This document shows, in pieces, positions 25,939 to 34,302 of a DNA stretch of 64,000 nt (its first letter is position 1; each line of letters begins with the position of its first letter). Source of the stretch: Desulfomonile tiedjei (lineage in GTDB: Bacteria > Desulfobacterota > Desulfomonilia > Desulfomonilales > Desulfomonilaceae); contig JACRDF010000035.1 of NCBI GenBank assembly GCA_016212925.1, forward strand, positions 1-64,000. Reading direction: 5' to 3'. The notes under the pieces were generated by a model, which was not told the DNA's origin, made no database searches, and was given only the letters and a program-made list of their open reading frames with translations. A program made the position numbers and the translations under genes.

Positions 25939-26568
25939 ATGGCGAACATTCTTACTGTGGACGCAAGGGGCCTTTCATGCCCTCAGCCGGTCCTCGAAAC
26001 AAAAAGGGTCATCGATGAGCAATTGTCCGATCATTTCAAGGTGCTCGTGGACACCGAGACATCCAGGGAAAACGTGAGCCGTTTTGCCCGCAACAAGGGC
26101 TTTCAGGTTGAGATCCGGGAGAATGGTCAGAGCCAATTCGAGATTGATATACGGAAGGCGGAATCAAATGCCGGCCCGGAATCGCAGGAACAGCTTATCC
26201 CATGCCCGCTTCCGGAGCCATCCGCTCAGACGCGCAACGTGGTCTACGTCGCGAACGCCTGCATGGGGCGCGGAGATGACGAACTGGGACAGAAACTGAT
26301 GCGCGGGTTCCTCAGGACTTGGATTGACATTGACCCGAAGCCGTGGCGAATGGTCTTCATCAATTCCGGCGTCAAGCTTACCACTGTTGACGATGAAGCG
26401 GTCGAGGCCGTATCCATGCTCCAGGAAAGAGGCGTGGAAATATTGTCCTGCGGAACGTGCCTCCAGTTTTTTGGTCTCGAAGACAAATTGAGGGTGGGTA
26501 AAGTGACCAACATGTACGAAGTGATCGAGTCAATGAATGCGGCTACGAAAGTGATTTCCCCGGATTGA
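25939..26568 (+). CDS. yedF: YedF-type selenium metabolism protein (TusA + DsrE domains)
   Basis: A 209-residue protein. Residues 1-75 are a TusA/SirA-like domain (DARGLSCPQPVLETKRVI, with the Cys-Pro of persulfide carriers at residues 13-14). Residues about 95-200 are a DsrE-like domain (VYVANACMGRGDDELGQKLM ... EILSCGTCLQFF). This two-domain form is the YedF family, found mostly in genomes that make selenoproteins. The ribosome site AGGAGGAAG precedes the ATG. It lies 2 kb upstream of a selenocysteine formate dehydrogenase, which supports a role in selenium delivery; the exact chemistry is not known. Confidence 0.9.
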   Translation: MANILTVDARGLSCPQPVLETKRVIDEQLSDHFKVLVDTETSRENVSRFARNKGFQVEIRENGQSQFEIDIRKAESNAGPESQEQLIPCPLPEPSAQTRNVVYVANACMGRGDDELGQKLMRGFLRTWIDIDPKPWRMVFINSGVKLTTVDDEAVEAVSMLQERGVEILSCGTCLQFFGLEDKLRVGKVTNMYEVIESMNAATKVISPD

Positions 26569-26643
26569 TAACTGCTTCTGGGCGGTGGTCGCCATTTCCA
26601 AAAGGTGGAAAGCCATTTCTGGAATGGTTCTTTTTTATAACAA

Positions 26644-27486
26644 TTACATCTCTACCTGGAGGCCTTCGTACGCTGCTGTTGTGTGAGGGAATTTCTCTCG
26701 CGCTTTCTCTTGGATCTCATCCACCAGGCTATCCTGGTTGCCGTGGTGGAAAAGGACCAAATGCTTGACACCGGCTGCTTTGGCGATCTCGACCGCGCCT
26801 TCCCAGGTGCTGTGTCCCCAATCGCGGCGGCAGCAATTGTCTTCGGTTCCCAAATATTGCTCGGGAGTGAACATGCTGTCGAAAATGAGAATGTCAGCAT
26901 TGGCAGCGAGCTTTAGCATGGTTGTGTACAATTCTGCGACGAGTTCCGTATCCGTAGCGTAAACCAGGCTTTTCCCCTCGAATTCAACCCTGAAACCCAG
27001 GCTTCCGCCTGGATGACTCAATTCCTCGCTAAACACCATCACATCGCCGATTTGAACTCTTTCCCCTGATTTCAAATCATGAAATGTAATAGACGCGCTC
27101 AGCCTGTCCAATGCCACTGGAAAGTTGGGCTCAGACATCTGGTCACGCATCAGCTTCTCAAAAGTGTGGTCCAATTGCTGGGCGGCATAAAGATGAAACT
27201 GATTGCCGCTTATGTATGCAGGAGCGAAAAAGGGGAATCCTTGAATATGGTCCCAGTGCAAGTGTGAAAAAAAGATGTGACCCGTGATCCTTTCGTCCTT
27301 ATCGCCCGATTTCTCGCAGCGTTCGCACAGGTCTTCTCCCAGGTCTCTGATTCCGGTACCGGCATCAAAGACGATAAGCGTCTTGCCACAACGAACCTCG
27401 ACGCAGGCAGTGTTTCCGCCGTATTTGAGTGTGGTGGGTCCGGGTCGGGGCAGGCTGCCGTGCACACCCCAGAATTTGACCAGCAT
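26644..27486 (-). CDS. MBL-fold metal-dependent hydrolase
   Basis: A 280-residue metallo-beta-lactamase-fold protein. The zinc-binding motif HLHWDH is at residues 75-80, DAGTGIRDLG supplies the earlier strand, and later metal ligands lie around SHPGG, ATDTE and LFHHG. The N-terminal MLVKFWGVHGSLPRPGP is typical of a subgroup often called phosphoribosyl 1,2-cyclic phosphate phosphodiesterase-like or RNase Z-like. The substrate cannot be assigned. It is a single gene convergent with yedF. Confidence 0.88.
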   Translation of the reverse strand: MLVKFWGVHGSLPRPGPTTLKYGGNTACVEVRCGKTLIVFDAGTGIRDLGEDLCERCEKSGDKDERITGHIFFSHLHWDHIQGFPFFAPAYISGNQFHLYAAQQLDHTFEKLMRDQMSEPNFPVALDRLSASITFHDLKSGERVQIGDVMVFSEELSHPGGSLGFRVEFEGKSLVYATDTELVAELYTTMLKLAANADILIFDSMFTPEQYLGTEDNCCRRDWGHSTWEGAVEIAKAAGVKHLVLFHHGNQDSLVDEIQEKAREKFPHTTAAYEGLQVEM

Positions 27487-28096
27487 GAGTTATTCCACGT
27501 CCCGACACGATCATCGGGTGGTTGCTGCTTTGTCGGCCGAAACACACAGACAGTGCTTTGAAGCTACGAGTATTATTAGCATATTTCCATCATGAAAGTC
27601 AACAAAGACCCTCTCGAAGCCACAGATCCCATAGCAAATCATTTGGACAGGTCCTGCGAACCCGATGTACGGAAATCCGCGAGGAAACCTTAGGTACTTA
27701 AACATTGGATCGAACAAGGCTTCCTCGACGCACTGCCGGGGTTATGCGCTTTTCACCATAACGTTTCGGCTGAGATTTTGCGGGAATATTGCAGGATGTT
27801 CACAGGTTGCCGAGCTACTTCCGAATTAATCTTGACCACTTTTGGCGATTATGTCATGACAGACATAGGTGCAGATCATTCTTGACTTATTTTTCGTTGC
27901 TCAAAAACCGCTGATTTTGATGAGACCCTGATTCCGTGGCGGTCACGGATCTCGTGACGCGTTCTGCCCGGAAAGAGGACCAAGGGTCGGGGACCGTCCG
28001 GTTGTCCGCTGAGGCAATCAGTCTCGTCATAGCCGCGTGTTGTCGGGCAGCGCATCCATCCATGCTCTGGAACATCATCGAAAGGAGGTCGTTCAC
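27487..28096. other. intergenic upstream of formate dehydrogenase
   Basis: About 610 bases without a supported gene. AAAGGAGG just before 28097 is the fdhA ribosome site. I see no convincing sigma-70 or sigma-54 promoter, although CTTGACTTATTTTT at about 27882 could contain a -35 box. Confidence 0.4.
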
Positions 28097-31000
28097 ATGG
28101 ATTTGACTCGCCGGGACTTTCTTGTGATCTCCGGCGCGCTAGGAGCTGGTGTGGCGCTCTCTTCATTAGGGCTGGATCTTGGGCCGGTGAAGGCGTATGC
28201 CGATGAACTCAAGATCGACAAAATGAAGAGCGCGAAGAACACCACATCCATTTGTCCGTACTGCTCGGTGGGGTGCGGCCTCATCGTGAGTACGGACACG
28301 AAAGCCGGAAAAATAATCAACATCGAAGGCGACCCTGACCATCCAACCAATGAAGGGTCGTTGTGCGCAAAAGGTGCGTCAGTCTTTCAGACCACAGCGG
28401 CCAACCCGAACCGGTTGACCAAAGTCCTGTACAGGGCTCCTTTCAGTGACAAATGGGAGGAGAAAAGCTGGGACTGGGCCATCACTGAAATCGCCAAACG
28501 GGCCAAGACCACCCGTGACGCCACCTTTGTCGAGAAGAACGCCAAAGGTCAGGTGGTCAACAGAACCGAGGCCATTGCACACCTGGGCAGCTCCAACATC
28601 GACATGGAAGAAATCTGGGGCCTGAACGCGATGGTTAGGGCCTTGGGCATCGTTTATATGGACCATCAGGCCCGGGTTTGACACAGCCCAACAGTTGCGG
28701 CTCTGGCAGAGTCGTTCGGGCGCGGCGCAATGACCAATCACTACGTGGATCTGAAAAACAGTGATTGCCTCCTGATCATGGGCAGCAATGCTGCCGAAAA
28801 CCATCCCATCAGCATGAGATGGGTGATGAAGGCCAAGGAAAACGGGGCAACCGTCATTTCCGTGGATCCCCGTTTTACGAGAACTTCCGCAGTCGCGGAC
28901 ATCTATGCCGCGTTAAGGTCCGGCACAGACATCGCCTTTCTTGGTGGGATGATCAACTATATTCTAGAAAAGAACAAGTATTTCAAGGAGTACGTGGACA
29001 ACTATACGAACGCCTCCTACATTGTTGGAGACAAGTACGACTTCAAGGATGGTCTTTTCTCAGGGTACAATCCCCAAAACCGGAAGTACGACGCGTCCAC
29101 GTGGGGCTTTAAGCGGGATGCCAAGGGTGTTCCCGAGACGGACCCGACCTATAAGAACCCTCGGTGCGTGCTTCAACTCCTCAAGAAACACTATTCTCGG
29201 TACACGCCGGAAAAGGTCTCGGAAATCACAGGGACCCCGGTGGAGGATCTCCTGAAGGTGTACGAGGCGTATTCCTCTACCGGAGTGAGAGACAAAGCAG
29301 GGAGCGTGCTGTACGCGCTGGGCTGGACGCATCACACCTTTGGGACTCAGATCATCAGGACAAGTGCGATCATTCAGTTGTTGCTTGGCAATATAGGCAT
29401 TGCAGGCGGAGGCATCAACGCGCTTCGGGGACAGCCCAACGTGCAGGGTTCCACGGATGGGGCACTTCTGTTCCATCTTATTCCCGGGTACCTCAAGGTT
29501 CCCCGGGGGGCGCAGCAGACCCTCGAGCAATATCTCAAGGACAACACACCGAAAACAGCGGAGGTGCAATCCGTCAACTGGTGGTCAAACACGCCCAAGT
29601 ATACCGTGAGCCTGCTCAAGTCGTTCTATGGAGACAAGGCGACCAAGGAAAACGACTTTGGCTACGCCTGGCTGCCCAAGGCGGACGACGGAGTGACCTA
29701 TTCCTGGCTCGACATGTGTGACGTCATGTACCAGGGAAAGATAAAGGGCATGTTCCTCTGGAGCCAGAATCCGGCGGGAAGTCACCCTAACACCAATAAA
29801 ACTCTCAAAGCTCTTGCGAACCTGGATTGGTTGGTACACGCGAACATTTTCAACAATGAGACCGCTTCCTTCTGGCACACTCCGGGGATGGATCCCAAGA
29901 AGGTCAAGACTGAAGTATTTCTCCTGCCCGCGGCTTGTTCGGTGGAACGTGAGGGGAGTCTCACCAATAGCGGTCGGCTGGTTCAATGGCGCTACAAGGC
30001 GGTCGAGCCGCCCGCGGATGCCATTGCCGACGGAGAGATGGTCAACAGGCTGGTTCGGAAGCTGAAAGAGCTTTACCAAAAAGAAGGCGGCAAGTATCCC
30101 GATCCCATTCTCAACCTCAAGTGGGACTACGTGGACGACAAAGGAAAGTTCGACCCCCACAAGATGGCCAAGGAATGTAACGGCTATTTCCTGAAGGATG
30201 TGACGCTGAAAGATCCCGCGGGCAAAGATGTCACTTATAAGAAGGGAGATCTGGTCCCGGCGTTCCCCTTCCTACAGGCAGACGGGAGCACCTCCTGTGG
30301 AAACTGGCTCTTCTGCGCGAGTTACACCAATGCAGGGAACATGATGGCCCGCCGCGGAAAGGAAGACCCGACTGGCCTAGGGCTTAATCCAAACTGGGCC
30401 TGGTGCTGGCCGGTAAACCGGCGAGTGCTTTACAACCGGGCTTCCTGCGATCCCAGCGGCAACCCGTGGAATCCGAAAAGGCCGTTACTTAAATGGGAAG
30501 GCGGCAAATGGGTCGGCGATGTCCCGGACGGACCGGCGCCTCCCATGAGCGACAAGGAGAAAGGGAAACTTCCTTTCATCATGAAGCCGGACGGCAGGGC
30601 GTTCCTCTTTGGCCCCGGCCTGGCGGACGGACCCTTCCCCGAGCAGTACGAACCCTATGAAAACCCGCTCGGCAAGAACCCAATGTCAGCTCAGGTGATC
30701 AATCCCGTGTTTAAGATCTTCAAGAGCGACATGGACAAGGTGGCTTCAGGAGACCCGAAATTCCCTATCATATGCAGCACGAACACCATCACTGAGCATT
30801 GGTGTTCAGGTTCCATGACTCGATGGCAGCCGTGGCTCCTGGAGGCTCAGCCGGAGCTTTTCGTCGAAATGAGTCCGCAGCTGGCCGGAGAACTCAGCAT
30901 CAAGAACGGTGATCGAGTGAAAGTTGAGTCGATAAGGGGCGAAGTGGAATGCGTCGCCATGGTGACACCTCGCATTCGACCTTTCAAGGTGGCCGGCAAG

Positions 31001-31156
31001 GTCCTGCATCAGGTGGCCTTACCGTTTGCTTTTGGATGGCTCATGCCCAAGTCCGATAAGAACTACTCAACCAATCAGCTCACTCCCGGAGTGGGCGATG
31101 CCAACACCATGTGTCCCGAATACAAGGGCTTCATGGTCAATGTCAAAAAAGTTTAA
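28097..31156 (+). CDS. fdhA: formate dehydrogenase catalytic subunit, selenocysteine-containing, Tat-exported
   Basis: This is a single gene read through an in-frame TGA at 28679-28681 that encodes selenocysteine at codon 195; the ordinary reading frame breaks there. Context ARV-Sec-HSPTV matches E. coli FdnG, where Sec is residue 196. It has 1019 codons. A twin-arginine signal (TRRDFLVISG, Arg5-Arg6) sends it to the periplasm. Cys53, Cys56, Cys60 and Cys90 bind a [4Fe-4S] cluster, and the rest is a molybdopterin (Mo or W) bis-MGD enzyme with a C-terminal dinucleotide-binding domain. It oxidises formate to CO2. The electron-transfer subunit follows after 15 bases. There is no cytochrome b subunit, so this is a soluble periplasmic FdhAB, as in sulfate reducers. 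A ModE-like gene is just downstream. Confidence 0.96.
28697..28715 (+). promoter_or_regulatory. bacterial SECIS element candidate
   Basis: Sixteen bases after the UGA a stem forms between GCGGCTCT (28697-28704) and AGAGTCGT (28708-28715), eight pairs including two G-U, with a GGC loop. Bacterial SECIS hairpins lie immediately downstream of the Sec codon and bind SelB. The region also resembles the E. coli formate dehydrogenase elements in the UGACAC start. Confidence 0.65.
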
Positions 31157-31171
31157 GGGGAGGTGTAAGAG

Positions 31172-31819
31172 ATGTCGCAAGGATATTCAATACTCGTGGA
31201 CACCTCCAAGTGCACTGCCTGCCGAGGTTGTCAGATTGCCTGCAAGCAGTGGAATCAGTTACCGGCCACAGCAACTAAAAACTGGGGCAGCTACCAGAAT
31301 CCGCAGGATCTGTCCGCCGACACCTGGAAGCTCGTGAGATTCGCGGACGGAGTTAACGGGAACGGCAAGGTGTACTGGAACTTTTTCACCGATCAGTGCA
31401 GACATTGCCTTTCTCCCGGGTGCATGGCTGCTGCAGAGAAGGAAGAAATAGTTCAGGACGAGAAAACCGGTGCGGTTCTTTTCACCCCCAAAACCAAAGA
31501 CCTTAACTTCAAGGAGACCCTGGAAGGCTGCCCATACAACATCCCTCGGCAGGACCCTAAAACCAAGCAGCTGTTCAAGTGCACCATGTGCTTCGAACGG
31601 ATCTCCACCGGTCAGATTCCGGCCTGCGTGAAGTCATGCCCGACCGGAACGATGGCATTCGGGGAAAGGGATAAGATCGTTGAGCTGGCAAAGAAAAGGG
31701 TGGACGAACTCAAGAAATCTTTTCCCAAAGCCGCGGCCCTCAACGCCGACGACGTAAGAGTGATCTTCATCGTGAAAGACGATCCCAAGAAGTATTACCA
31801 GTACGCCGCCGGGAAATGA
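31172..31819 (+). CDS. fdhB: formate dehydrogenase iron-sulfur (beta) subunit
   Basis: A 215-residue ferredoxin-like subunit carrying electrons from FdhA. Cysteine groups for four [4Fe-4S] clusters are visible: CTACRGCQIAC, CRHCLSPGC, EGCPYNIP, CTMCFERI and CVKSCPTG. It has no C-terminal membrane helix and is close to the length of the beta subunits of soluble periplasmic formate dehydrogenases. It should cross the membrane with FdhA by the Tat pathway. GGGGAGG upstream is the ribosome site. It probably hands electrons to a periplasmic cytochrome c not encoded here. Confidence 0.94.
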   Translation: MSQGYSILVDTSKCTACRGCQIACKQWNQLPATATKNWGSYQNPQDLSADTWKLVRFADGVNGNGKVYWNFFTDQCRHCLSPGCMAAAEKEEIVQDEKTGAVLFTPKTKDLNFKETLEGCPYNIPRQDPKTKQLFKCTMCFERISTGQIPACVKSCPTGTMAFGERDKIVELAKKRVDELKKSFPKAAALNADDVRVIFIVKDDPKKYYQYAAGK

Positions 31820-31833
31820 TGTTTGCATGGAAA

Positions 31834-31873
31834 CGGAGAACCGCCCCTGTGGTTTATCAGGGGCGGTTCTCCG
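31834..31873 (+). terminator. terminator-like hairpin after fdhAB
   Basis: Perfect 16-base arms, CGGAGAACCGCCCCTG and CAGGGGCGGTTCTCCG, are separated by eight bases. There is no clear T-run, so it may act as a processing or attenuation hairpin rather than a simple terminator. Confidence 0.55.
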
Positions 31874-31916
31874 CCTATTTCACAACGCCCCGACGGGCGG
31901 CCTGAGGACTTCCAGG

Positions 31917-32249
31917 ATGACTGTCAGGCTCCGCTGCAAAGTCTGGATAGAAAACGAAGGCGGAAAGCCCATAATCGGCGAAGGCAGGCTGCGGATTCTC
32001 ACGGCTGTTCGGCTCACGGGTTCGATAAGCAAGGCGGCACGCAAGCTGAACCTTCCCTTCCGCAGCGTTTGGGCAAAAATCAAGGATGCAGAGCGGCAGG
32101 TGGGATTCAAGATCGTAGATACAAATAGTTCCGGCTCAAGGCTGACGGCTGAGGGAGAAAAGCTCTTGGCGCAGTTTGCCGAGCTTCAGAGGAGTTGCAC
32201 GCGATCAGCCCACGCGAAGTTCAAGAAGGTGTTTGTGGACAAAGGCTAG
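31917..32249 (+). CDS. ModE-like winged-helix regulator (DNA-binding domain only)
   Basis: A 110-residue LysR/ModE-type helix-turn-helix: GRLRILTAVRLTGSISKAAR and LNLPFRSVWAKIKDAERQ are the recognition region of the ModE N-terminal domain. It lacks the molybdate-binding MOP domains of full ModE. I start it at the ATG at 31917 with GAGG upstream. Its position directly after a Mo/W formate dehydrogenase suggests it controls that operon or a metal transporter. Whether it senses metal itself is unclear. Confidence 0.85.
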   Translation: MTVRLRCKVWIENEGGKPIIGEGRLRILTAVRLTGSISKAARKLNLPFRSVWAKIKDAERQVGFKIVDTNSSGSRLTAEGEKLLAQFAELQRSCTRSAHAKFKKVFVDKG

Positions 32250-32272
32250 TCCGGCATGTTTGCGGCCAAGGG

Positions 32273-32863
32273 CTAGCCGGACGTTACCAGCTCAAACAAC
32301 CCCGGATAGTTGATTACGGCCCCGGACGCCAATACGCTCAGCGTTCCGGAGTAGCCTACTGTTGGAGCTTCGTATTCGTACTCGGTGGGTCCAATCCGCA
32401 AGTAGGTTTGCGGGAGCATCACGAGCCGCATCTCGGGAAACTCTAGATAGGCGGCTGGTGCTTCCGCGCGCTGTCCCACCTTCAGCGACAGACGTCTTAG
32501 GGCAATCCTGTTCGTGGCCGGCGTGAAGCCCAGATCAACGTCCACACATCCTCTCACGCTCTTCTTTGAAACGCCGTTGACCTGCCATTCTCCAGCCCCG
32601 ACCGATCTAATGCTCAGGTCGATGGCCTTCTTGCCCAAAAAGCCCGAAACACTTGCGCTTCGCGTCCTCCACGCCCCGTCCGCAGATACTTCGTAGCGAA
32701 AATGACACGGCATCCCTTCGTCCCAGAAGACGGCCGCTCCGGAAAGGCTCCACCCATCGGATAGCTTGAAGAGGCGGCAGCTATCATGGCCGGGGTGGTC
32801 CACTTTTCGCCAGAAGAACATGGCGGTTGGCGTCATCATTTTCTGCGCATCCTTCAGGGGCAC
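32273..32863 (-). CDS. putative glycolipid-binding domain protein
   Basis: A 196-residue protein resembling the PF06475 glycolipid-binding family. Matching features are FRYEVSADGAWRTRSASV, WQVNG, the DVDLGFTPATNRIALRRL block (one of its hallmarks), QTYLRIGPTEYEYE, and YPGLF near the C-terminus. The start is uncertain between residues 1 and 15, since several methionines are close together. Function in bacteria is not settled. It stands alone between a convergent ModE-like gene and the gap before the Cys/Pro-rich gene. Confidence 0.82.
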   Translation of the reverse strand: MPLKDAQKMMTPTAMFFWRKVDHPGHDSCRLFKLSDGWSLSGAAVFWDEGMPCHFRYEVSADGAWRTRSASVSGFLGKKAIDLSIRSVGAGEWQVNGVSKKSVRGCVDVDLGFTPATNRIALRRLSLKVGQRAEAPAAYLEFPEMRLVMLPQTYLRIGPTEYEYEAPTVGYSGTLSVLASGAVINYPGLFELVTSG

Positions 32864-33110
32864 TTATGGAGGCAAGTTGCCTACAAATGATTATACAGTC
32901 CGTAACAGCGTGGGAACACAGACCGTTTCATTCCCCGCAAGGAGTCCCCTCTTCTTCTTCTATTTTCGCATAATATCGTTCATTTCAACCATTTGCCAGT
33001 TTCTTCCCGATGAACCTTTTCCGGTTTATGCAGACTGCATGAGCCCCGTCTACGAAGGCTTCATACCGTCTCGCTTTCAAACTGTGAAGGCGTCTTCGCA
33101 GCAAAAGCAG

Positions 33111-33135
33111 CACTGACCTGGTGCCCAGGTCAGTG
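33111..33135. repeat. perfect 11-base-arm hairpin
   Basis: CACTGACCTGG and CCAGGTCAGTG are separated by three bases. The role is unknown. Confidence 0.6.
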
Positions 33136-33376
33136 GCACCCGACAGCCCATCAATATCGGCCCCGGGGGTGCCATGGATCTTGGTCTTGGCAGGTCCGTG
33201 TCCGATTCACCGCATTATTCATCGTTTGGCCGAGCAGTGGTATCACGGAGTTTTCCCGCGGAGCCAAGGGATTCTGCCGGGTGCGCAGGGCGTGGGTTTC
33301 CGATCAGAGCTAAAGTGAAGTACTAAGGAATTGGTACGGTAATAATCGAATTGTTACAGTCTGGTAAATAACTTTG

Positions 33377-33406
33377 TTGACAAAATGCATCCAAATTTGA
33401 TATATT
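33377..33406 (+). promoter_or_regulatory. sigma-70-type promoter for the Cys/Pro-rich gene
   Basis: TTGACA at 33377-33382 and TATATT at 33401-33406 are separated by 18 bases. Both boxes are near consensus, and no other gene lies between them and the start at 33497. Confidence 0.65.
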
Positions 33407-33496
33407 CACACCTGATAATTCTATCTAAACTCATATGGAACGGCTAATACCTCCTGCGCCAGCCGGTTTCCAGAGTAATGGTTAAAGGAGAGGTTC

Positions 33497-34093
33497 ATGA
33501 CCAGAAAGCGCATCGCTCCGGTTCTGACCATCGCCGCACTGCTTATTGCCGCATGGTCTTTACAGGCTTTCGCCAACATGCAGCCTATGCCCGGTCCCAT
33601 GGGGCCGCCGATGCAAATGCCCATGAAAGTAGGACCCAAGAAGTGCTCCGCACCTCCCCCGGCCTGCATGCCCCAGGGGTGCGGGCCAGTGGGCTATCAG
33701 GCCCCCGGTTGCGCGCCGATGCCGTGTCCTCCTCAGGGCTGCGCACCAGCGCCTTGCCCGCCACAGGCGTGTGCGCCGGCACCTTGCCCTCCGCAGGCTT
33801 GCCCGCCGCCAATGTGCCCTCCCCCCGGATGTCCTCCGCCAATGTGCGGACCGGGATTCGGTGGAGGCGGAATGCTGGACAGCCCGAGGGATTGTTTAGG
33901 TGCAATTCTGGGGATAATTGGCACCCCGTTTCGTTTGCTCGACAACATTCTTTGCGCTCAGAAGAAGCCCTGCCCGGTGAAGTGCTGCCCGCCGCCCCCG
34001 TGTTTCCCCATGGCGTGTGCCCCTCCGGCCAAGGTATCCAAGCGATCCGCGGCTCGGGCGTCAATGCCAAACAGCCCCGGGTTCATGCGATAA
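33497..34093 (+). CDS. secreted Cys/Pro-rich repeat protein
   Basis: A 198-residue exported protein. Residues 1-26 are a signal peptide (IAALLIAAWSLQAFA). The middle, about residues 50-120, is a tandem tract of CPPQ(G/A)CAPAP, CPPPMC and PGCPPPMC units: cysteine and proline every few residues and almost nothing else. A non-repetitive block follows (LDSPRDCLGAILGIIGTPFR, LLDNILCAQKKPC), then CCPPPPC. It could be a disulfide-linked envelope or spore-coat-like structural protein or a metal binder. I do not recognise a family. It has a strong promoter and ribosome site (AAAGGAGAGG) and a hairpin downstream, so it is probably expressed alone. Confidence 0.85.
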   Translation: MTRKRIAPVLTIAALLIAAWSLQAFANMQPMPGPMGPPMQMPMKVGPKKCSAPPPACMPQGCGPVGYQAPGCAPMPCPPQGCAPAPCPPQACAPAPCPPQACPPPMCPPPGCPPPMCGPGFGGGGMLDSPRDCLGAILGIIGTPFRLLDNILCAQKKPCPVKCCPPPPCFPMACAPPAKVSKRSAARASMPNSPGFMR

Positions 34094-34182
34094 GGAGCAA
34101 TGGCCGATTCTGAGTTGTCTCGTCTTGTGGAAGCCGGAAAGAAGGCTGTAAGATCCCCTGCAGATCGCTACTATGGTCAAAA

Positions 34183-34220
34183 TGTCTAGGCGGGCCCTTT
34201 GTAGAGGGTCCGCCTAGACA
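34183..34220 (+). terminator. terminator-like hairpin
   Basis: TGTCTAGGCGGGCCCT and AGGGTCCGCCTAGACA form a long stem around a short loop, 90 bases after the stop of the Cys/Pro-rich gene. The following bases, AATGCTTTTA, give only a weak T-run. Confidence 0.55.
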
Positions 34221-34302
34221 AATGCTTTTAGGCGAGAAACTACGAGATAGTTGCATAGCCTTTCCCGGCTTTGGCCGGTTCGACCGCAAACAGCGTTTCT
34301 CC

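Larger units (their letters stand above)
32864..33496. other. intergenic with hairpins and a strong promoter
   Basis: No gene is supported. A perfect hairpin with arms CACTGACCTGG and CCAGGTCAGTG lies at 33111-33135. A near-consensus promoter at 33377-33406 serves the next gene. Confidence 0.5.

Noticed and set aside
28037-28681. FdhA read as a truncated protein that ends at TGA
   Set aside because: The frame continues after the TGA with the exact Sec context of formate dehydrogenases, so it is one gene.
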